Positions 56,803-64,000 of a DNA stretch of 64,000 bases are shown piece by piece (position 1 is the first letter of the stretch; every line of letters starts with the position of its first letter). The position numbers were made by a program, and so were the translations under genes. The stretch is from Neocallimastix lanati (nom. inval.). Lineage: Eukaryota; Neocallimastigomycota; Neocallimastigomycetes; Neocallimastigales; Neocallimastigaceae. Location of the stretch: NCBI GenBank assembly GCA_016946835.1, contig JACVTC010000052.1, positions 96,001 through 160,000 of the forward strand, written 5' to 3'. The notes under the pieces are model-generated. The model was not told the DNA's origin. It was given only the letters and a program-made list of their open reading frames with translations, and made no database searches.

Positions 56803-57840
56803 ATTCTAAAAAAATACTCAAAAATTTGATTAATAATACATTGTGTAACATACAACATTATATTAAAATTTGAGAATTTCATTTAGTATAATGTTAGTTT
56901 TTTTTTTTTTTTTTTTTTTTGTTTAAATATTTCTGTATATTGTATGGATTCAAAAAACTAGATCTCCGTTATAAATATTTAATATAAGGGTGATATAAAT
57001 ATGAAATATAATATGAATTTGATATGAATTTATATTTTTATTATTTAAATTTTTATTGAAGATCATTTTCTTATTTATTTTATTATCTTTTGTATATTTA
57101 AATATTCTATTAATACATAAAATATATATATATTATAGCATAGTATATTTATTATACTTACATACTATATTTAACACATTAGTAACGATTAATAATTATT
57201 CTGTATATAATACATTGGTAATGATTAATAACTATGATTATAATATATTAATATATTACCCTTTATTTAATCGTATTTCAACTTTCTTCTATATAAGTTT
57301 TTTTCAAAAGTATCAATACAAAAATTAAACCTAGTCTTTGAATTCATAATTAATTAATTGATGTGAAAGGATTTCTTATTTATAATATGATTAAAAAAAA
57401 GGTTTATAATCACTTCTCACTATTTATGCATTTAATCACATGTGTATCATAATACCATTTTTAGATATAATAAATATTATATGAAGCATGAAGTTATATC
57501 AAATATATATTATATTTTGGTTATATATATATACTTACAAATGATTTGAAAATAATATTATTTTATTTAAATATTTATACTTAGTTATTCTATCAAAAAT
57601 AATATAATTTTTATTTACTTATATTTCTAATTATTCATGAGGATATTTATCATGTATAATATTTCTAAATACTTTAAAAAGGGTTGGACAAAAAAAATTA
57701 AAATTTAAATTGTCCAACCTTTTACTAATGTTACATGAGATATATTTTTTTTTATTTTTATTTTTATTTTTTTTTTTTTTTTTTTTTTTGATTTTTATTT
57801 ATACATATATATATATATATTTTCTAATTAAATATATATT

Positions 57841-57871
<31 letters not shown>

Positions 57872-58581
57872 TTTTATTAATAAAAAAATTTTAAATCAAC
57901 CTTTTTAATAATCTATTTTTTTATATATATATATAATTTGACTTTAACACTTTTTTTTTTTTTTTTTAATGTATTTTTAATAAATTTATTTTTAAACTGT
58001 TCTGTATGTTATAAAAATATATTTATTTGAATATAAAAAATATTTTTATATATATTATAATATTATAATATTTTTATATTTATAAAATTATTTTAAAAAT
58101 CATTAACTTATATAAATCTGTATATATTAAAAATATTATAATTAAACTTTTTATTTAATGTATACATTCTGATGTACAATTTTCCAATCGTTTAAATATA
58201 TAATTAATAACATAGAAAAAAAAAAAAAAAAAAAAAATATTAAATCAGTTAATATAAAGAATTTAATAAAATTTAATAAAATTCAGTCATTCATTTAAAA
58301 AGAAAACCAATTATATTAAAATAATAATAATTTCGAAATATTAAATATTATTTGTTTGATATTTGGCAATATATAATATTTTAATATTCTTTTTAACAAT
58401 CAAAATACAAAATTATTAAAATTTAATCAATTTAATTTGAAGAGAAAAATAAAAAATAAAAAAAATTGTCATTGAAATAATCATTAAAATCGAAATTTCA
58501 TTCGTAACTTATAAATAATTTTGTAATAACTTTCATTCATTATTTTTTAAAAATATATATATATATTAATATTAATCAAAA
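56391..58581. other. AT-rich noncoding DNA
   Basis: Includes a (TA)n tract at 56768-56798 and T runs. A notable hairpin is listed separately at 57678-57723. No gene seen before the hydrolase start. Confidence 0.6.
57678..57723. repeat. Hairpin-forming inverted repeat
   Basis: GGTTGGACAA (57682-57691) and TTGTCCAACC (57710-57719) pair perfectly, extended by A/T pairs and one possible G-T to about 14 bp, around an 18-base AT loop. The stem is the only G+C-rich spot nearby. It has no terminator-type U run of note. Confidence 0.7.
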
Positions 58582-59068
58582 ATGAACATGGATATTAATG
58601 TGAAAGAATATATGAAAAGTGTTAATCATGACCCATTGAAATCTTCAGATTTCAATTTTTGTAAATTTAAATATTCAGATAGTAAAGATAAATTTAATAA
58701 TAATATACTTGTTTTATTCCATGGTCTTGGTAAATATAAATATTTAATAATTCTATAATAAAATAATTATTGTTATTGTAATATATATATATATATATTT
58801 TTTTTATTTAAAAAGCAAATTAATATCTCAAACTTCATAATTATTATATTATATACAAACATTATTATTTTTAATATTACTTTTTTAATGTTTTAATTAA
58901 TCAATAATTCTTTATTCTTTATTATTAATAATTATAATATTATTTATAAATATTTAATAAATTATTTATTGTTATTTTTTCCATTAATATTAACGTTTTA
59001 ACAATAATAATATTGGTGATAATAATAATAACAATAATAATAATAATAACAATAATAATAACAATAAT

Positions 59069-59101
<33 letters not shown>

Positions 59102-59336
59102 TAAAAAGGTGATAATCCAACAAATTTCATAAATTTTGGTAAAAAAATTAGTTTACCTCAAACAGCAATTGTTGCATTAAGAGCTCCATTCCCAATACCA
59201 TTTTTCGATGAAGGAACAGGATGGTATCCTTCTTTTGATAATTATGGAGAATGTAATTTTAATTTTTTCAAATATTTAATTATTTATTATTTACTCTAAC
59301 TGAAATTATTTAATATATATAAATTACAAAAATTTA

Positions 59337-59418
<82 letters not shown>

Positions 59419-60450
59419 TGTAATCTATAAATTAAACTATGTATAATATATTTTTTTAATAAATATAAAATAGTATTTACTAGTTCTTGTCCATTAAGAA
59501 TGCAAGGGTTATTAAAAACTCGAGAAATTGTTGGTCGTTTTGTGGAAGTTTTAGTCAATAAATATAAATATGACTATCGTCAAATCTTTTTTTTCGGTTT
59601 TTCTCAGGGAGGAACAGCCGCATTAGATGCTGCTATTTTTGGAACTAAAAATGCTATCGGAGGAGTTATTAGTATTAGTGGTTATTTATTGGAAGAAGAG
59701 AAGAAAATGGGAGTAAAAGAATGTCAACAAAAATGGAGTATTATTAATAAGAGTGTTCCTATATTTATTACACAAGGATCTTCTGATGATACAATTAGTG
59801 TAAAGGAAGCTCAAGATAATGTAAGTTATTCTGTTAATTAATTTCGATACATATATATATATATTTATATATACTTTTTTTTTTCATATTGATTCATATA
59901 ATATAATTATTTATTTATTCATTAGTCTTTATATTAGTATGTTTTAACAACAACAAAAAATATTTTATTTTATTTTGTTAATAATATAATTATTAAAATT
60001 AAAATATATTTTTAAAGGCAAAATTTATTAAATCCTTATGTGGTGATTTTAGTCATAAAATTATTCAAGGAAAAAATCATACCATGGTTTCATCTCAGGT
60101 AAATATAAAAAATAATATCAATAAAACCTTATTATAAATGATAATAGTTAATAATAGATAATCATTTTGGTTTTATATTATAATAAAAAATAGTAATAAT
60201 AATAATAATATCATTAATATTGTATAATTATTTAAATATGATTTATTAATATTATATGAAATTTTATTTTTTTTTTTATTTATTATTTTTCTATTCATAA
60301 TTAATAATTTTTTTTATTTTATTTTTTTTTTTTTTTTTCACTGGACTATAGGTGGAAACAAGAGCTATAATGGAGTTTTTTTCAAAATTTTTGCACATTA
60401 GAAATGTAAAGTTAGAAAGCATGTCCAACCTTTATGAATTATCCAAATAA
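58582..60450 (+). CDS. Acyl-protein thioesterase / carboxylesterase-like alpha/beta hydrolase (5 exons)
   Basis: Exons: 58582-58729, 59109-59252, 59474-59820, 60018-60098 and 60352-60450, giving 272 residues. All introns are GT..AG (donors GTAAAT, GTAATT, GTAAGT, GTAAAT) and the frame is kept at every joint. The fold is that of the phospholipase/carboxylesterase family. The oxyanion segment LFHGLGDNPTNF spans the exon 1-2 joint; the nucleophile elbow is GFSQGGTAALDAA (Ser); the Asp is in QGSSDDTISV; the His is in GKNHTM. All three catalytic residues are present. Family members remove palmitate from proteins or hydrolyse lysophospholipids in the cytosol, and no signal peptide is seen here. It is about 40 residues longer than typical APT1, mainly at the N-terminus. 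Introns carry (TAA)n microsatellites. Exact substrate unknown. Confidence 0.88.
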
Positions 60451-60489
60451 TAATAAAAATATTCTTAATTATAAAATTAAATATAATCG

Positions 60490-60530
<41 letters not shown>

Positions 60531-61801
60531 AAGATTATTTTAAATATATTAATGAATTTTTAATAATAATATATAATATATATTATATTATATATTATAT
60601 ATTTTAAATTAATACTATGATGAAGTGAAATATATATACATATATGTAAAAGTATTTTTTTCAAAATTTTATACCCCACAAAAACTATATAAATCAACAT
60701 AAAAATAATAAACCATTAATTATAATATATTTATATTAAAAAAGATTTTTTTTTTTTTTTTTTTTTCATTATATATTTATAAATTGGTATTTTTAAGTAT
60801 TTATATTTATTATAATTACATATGTATTTATTATATATATTCATTTTATTTATTTATTTATTATAATTATTTATTTATTTATTTTAGTTATTCATTTAAT
60901 TTATTTTTAGTTTTTTAAATAATAAAAAATAATATATATTATTTGATGAACAGTTTTTTTTTTTTTTTTTTTTTTTTAATTAATTTTTTTATTTTTAATT
61001 AACCAGAACTTTAATTTTAATTTTAATTTTTTTTAATTTCTTTTATTATAATTCAATATAAGTATTTTTCATTAAAAAAAAAATAAAGTATATCATGAAA
61101 GTATCTTTAAAAAAAAAAAAAAAAAGAATTAATCAGTTTCTTTTTTATTTTTTTATTTTATTTTTTTTTTTATTCATTATTTTCTTAATAAATTATATTA
61201 TTATAAAAGTAAAAAAGAACTTTATTATAAATTGTACAATATATCTTCATTATAAATAAATTTACTATATTACTGATTTAAGAGTTAAAAATTTCTACAA
61301 TTATAATTTTTATAAATTATAAATGAATATATTATTATGATCGTTATTTTTAATTATAAAAATTATTTTTATTATCTTTTATTTTTTTAAATAATACATT
61401 TAATTCCATAGAAATAATAGCCAAAAAAAATATAAAATAGAATATTTACATTTTATAATTTTTTTTAATCTATTTTTAATATAAATTATTTTTTTAATTT
61501 ATTTTTAAAATTAATAATATATTTTATTTTTATTTTCAAAACATTTTCAAAAAAAAAAAAAAAATTGATAAAAAAATTTTTTTTTGTCATTTAATACTAA
61601 TTTCATATATATAATTTAATAATTATTAAAAATTAAAAAAAAAAAAATATTTTTTATTTTATATATTTATATTTTTTTTTAAAATATAGAAATATAATAT
61701 CAATAACTAAAACAGAAAAAAAAATATATAAATTTATACATACGAAGAAAAAGAAATAAAATAAAAATAAAAAAAAAAAAAAAAAATAGCATAAAAATAA
61801 T
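60451..61801. other. Intergenic AT-rich DNA
   Basis: A 39-A run just after the hydrolase stop (60490-60529), then poly-T tracts. The last part is the leader and promoter region of the lectin gene. No named element seen. Confidence 0.6.
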
Positions 61802-63359
61802 ATGTTTTCAAGAACTTTTTCAATTTTTTATTTAGCTTTAACATTATTAATATCTAAAAATGTTGCGGTTCCTGATGAAAGCATAATGTATTATGATATT
61901 AAGAATTTGAGTTTAAAACCTCCATATATCAGTAATTACTATTAAAAATTTTATAATAAATTATAAATTAATAAATATGTGTATTTTATTTTTTATTTTT
62001 TTTTTTTCTATCATATAAAACAGCGTTACAATTTATTAATATAAACTAACAAAATAAAAAAAAAAAAAAAAAATACTAACTAAAACCTATTTATATTAAT
62101 ATCTTCAATTTTTTATTTATGTGTATTATTATCTAATATAATATTATAATATTCACTAATTTGAATATATATAAAAGACCAGGGTTTAAGAAATGTGTAA
62201 AATATTAACTTTTTATATAATGTTACTTTTTTTTTTCCCTATAATTTTTCAATATTGTTTAATTTTATTTTTTGTGAATACTGTTAAAAGATATGAAAAT
62301 TATTTAAAAAAAATAAGTCACCAAATACAATGAAACTAATTTAAACAAAATATATATAAATCAAAAGTGATATGTCATGAAACACAATAAAAAAATTTTT
62401 TTCTAAAAAAAAAGCAAAAAAGTAAAAAGGATATAATACCAAATACAATGAAATTAATTATAAAATTTTAAAAGAAAAAAATATATATTATGCGAAACAT
62501 AAAAAGAAAATAATGAAGATATATATATATATATATAATACCATTATATAATAGTCAAGTTTATAAGACACGAAAAGAATATATTAACTTATAAGAAATG
62601 AAAAAAAAAAAAAAAAAAAAAACGCGAAATTAAATTTATATTTAATAATTAATAGAGCTTTAAAAGCTAAAACAAAAAACAAAAATTAAAAACATAAAAC
62701 ATATTACTTTTATATATATATTACTTTTTATTTATTATTTTTATTTTTATAATGAAATAATTAATTTTAACGTCTATATCATATTTTTTTTCCTATCTTT
62801 CTATATAATAAAATAATTGATTATTCATATTAATATATATATATATAACTCAATATTTTCACTATGGTTTTGTTTTGGTTTTTCTTTCTATATTATATAT
62901 ATATATATATTTATTATTTTTTTTTTATTCATTTTAATATTTAGTGACTGGAGTTTCGGTAATGCCACTATAATGGAAGTCAATAGTTATATTCGATTAA
63001 CCCCAAGTTTACAATCCAAACAAGGATGGTTATGGTCAAAAGTTCCTTTAATATCCAGTAATTGGGAAATTGAATTTGAATATAAGGTAAAAAAATAAAA
63101 TTATATAACTAATATAATAACAAATTTATTTATTAAGAATTTAAAACAAAATATTATATAAATATATAATATAAAAATATTAATTTATATTATTCTATAT
63201 ATTATATATTTATTTGCATTTTTATTGTATTTTAATTATATATTTATTTTAATATTATTATTAATTATGAATATTGCTTTTTTTTTAACCTATTTAATAT
63301 TATTGTAATTGTATAATGGGATTTTAATAATAATACTAATAATTAAAATAACTTCAATG

Positions 63360-63440
<81 letters not shown>

Positions 63441-64000
63441 TATAAAAAAAAAAAAAAAAAAAAAAGATTCATAGTAAAAACAACAACAATAATAATAATG
63501 GTGATGGTTTTGCATTTTTCTATACCTCAGAAAGAGCCATTGAAGGAGATGCTTTTGGTAATATTCAAAATTTCAAAGGATTGGGTATATTCTTTGGTAA
63601 AATATCTTTTTCTTTTTTTGTATAAAAACGATAAAAATAATAATAATAAAATAAAAAAATAAATAAAAAAAAAATAAATTAGTACTATTTATGTTAAAAA
63701 ATTACAAAAAAAAATAATATAATAATTAAACAAAAATATAAATAATATTAAAAAACAAAAAAAAAACAAAAAAAAAAAAAAAAGATACGAACTAATAATA
63801 AAAAGAATAAAAAGAATAAAAATAATAACTAATAATAATAAATAAATAAATAAATAATTATAATAATAAATATATGTAACTAAAACTTTTTTTATTATTT
63901 AATTTTTTTACTGTTGATTCTTTTTAATGAATATATATCAATATAGATACCTATGCTAATAGAGATCACGATGTATGTATCCTCTTTTTAATAGCTATAA
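61802..64000 (+). CDS. L-type lectin cargo receptor (VIP36/ERGIC-53/Emp47 family), 5' part
   Basis: Proposed exons are 61802-61931, 62178-62196 (19 nt), 62945-63086, 63467-63596 and 63947-63972 (26 nt); the gene continues past the window. Exon 1 encodes a signal peptide (FSIFYLALTLLIS) and LSLKPPYI. The microexon supplies NQGLRN. The rest gives DWSFGNATIMEVNSYIRLTP, QGWLWSKVPLISSNWEIEFE, GDGFAFFYTSERAIEGDAFG and GLGIFFDTYANRDHD. Order and spacing match the luminal lectin domain of these type I membrane receptors, including the GDGxAxxY and DTYxNxxHD (Asn/His/Asp ligand and Ca2+) motifs. They bind high-mannose glycoproteins and cycle between ER and Golgi. Without the microexon the frame across exons 1 and 3 fails and about seven residues are missing. 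Transmembrane and cytosolic parts lie outside the window. Confidence 0.88.

Noticed and set aside
57056-57328. 90-codon Ile/Tyr-rich frame
   Set aside because: Composition follows the AT-rich background; no motif and no start context.
63309-63662. 117-codon frame of poly-Ile and Lys
   Set aside because: Produced by the (ATA)n and A runs in intron 3 of the lectin gene; only the later part, in a different frame, is real exon 4.

Overview
The window is eukaryotic nuclear DNA of extreme A+T content. Noncoding DNA is mostly homopolymeric A/T runs, (ATT)n and (TA)n tracts, and diverged duplications. Real genes stand out as islands of higher G+C. Two genes carry short GT..AG introns, and stop codons fit the standard code. 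The combination suggests an anaerobic gut fungus (Neocallimastigomycota): spliced fungal housekeeping genes, an intronless bacterial-type NhaC antiporter, a BspA-like secreted protein, ankyrin proteins and an expanded Hsp70 family. That assignment is inference from composition and gene content; a Dictyostelium-like genome is the main alternative and fits the protein set less well.

Layout. 1-8.2 kb is a graveyard of repeats: foldback elements with terminal arrays of a CGAAATG-type motif, a 173-bp MITE, a SINE-like repeat, a LINE relic and broken coiled-coil/Asn-rich coding fragments. 8.2-27 kb is an Hsp70/ankyrin cluster. A cassette (NBD-only Hsp70 relic on minus, full Hsp70 on minus, palindromic spacer, decayed Hsp70 on plus) occurs twice, about 13.7 kb apart. 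Between the two copies lie an intact ankyrin gene, an ankyrin pseudogene recombined into a third Hsp70, and a retroposed small structured RNA. 27.9-29.6 kb is a secreted BspA-like gene on the minus strand. 29.6-45.5 kb has no intact gene; it holds duplicated AT-rich blocks, several large inverted repeats and coding relics. 45.6-47.4 kb is an NhaC-family Na+/H+ antiporter. 48.8-51.5 kb contains fragments of a non-LTR retrotransposon (RT carboxy-terminal part, APE endonuclease, poly(A) tails). 54.5-55.6 kb is an unrecognised protein with about seven membrane spans. 58.6-60.5 kb is a five-exon acyl-protein-thioesterase-like hydrolase. 61.8 kb to the window end is the 5' part of an L-type lectin cargo-receptor gene, including a 19-nt microexon.

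The intact genes do not form one pathway. Hsp70 and ankyrin genes are recently amplified families, while the hydrolase and lectin genes are typical eukaryotic housekeeping functions of protein palmitoylation turnover and ER-Golgi traffic. The most unusual material is the palindromic, segmentally duplicated Hsp70 cassette with its ATPase-motif-deficient NBD-only members, the retroposed small RNA, and the foldback element family flanked by long direct repeats.
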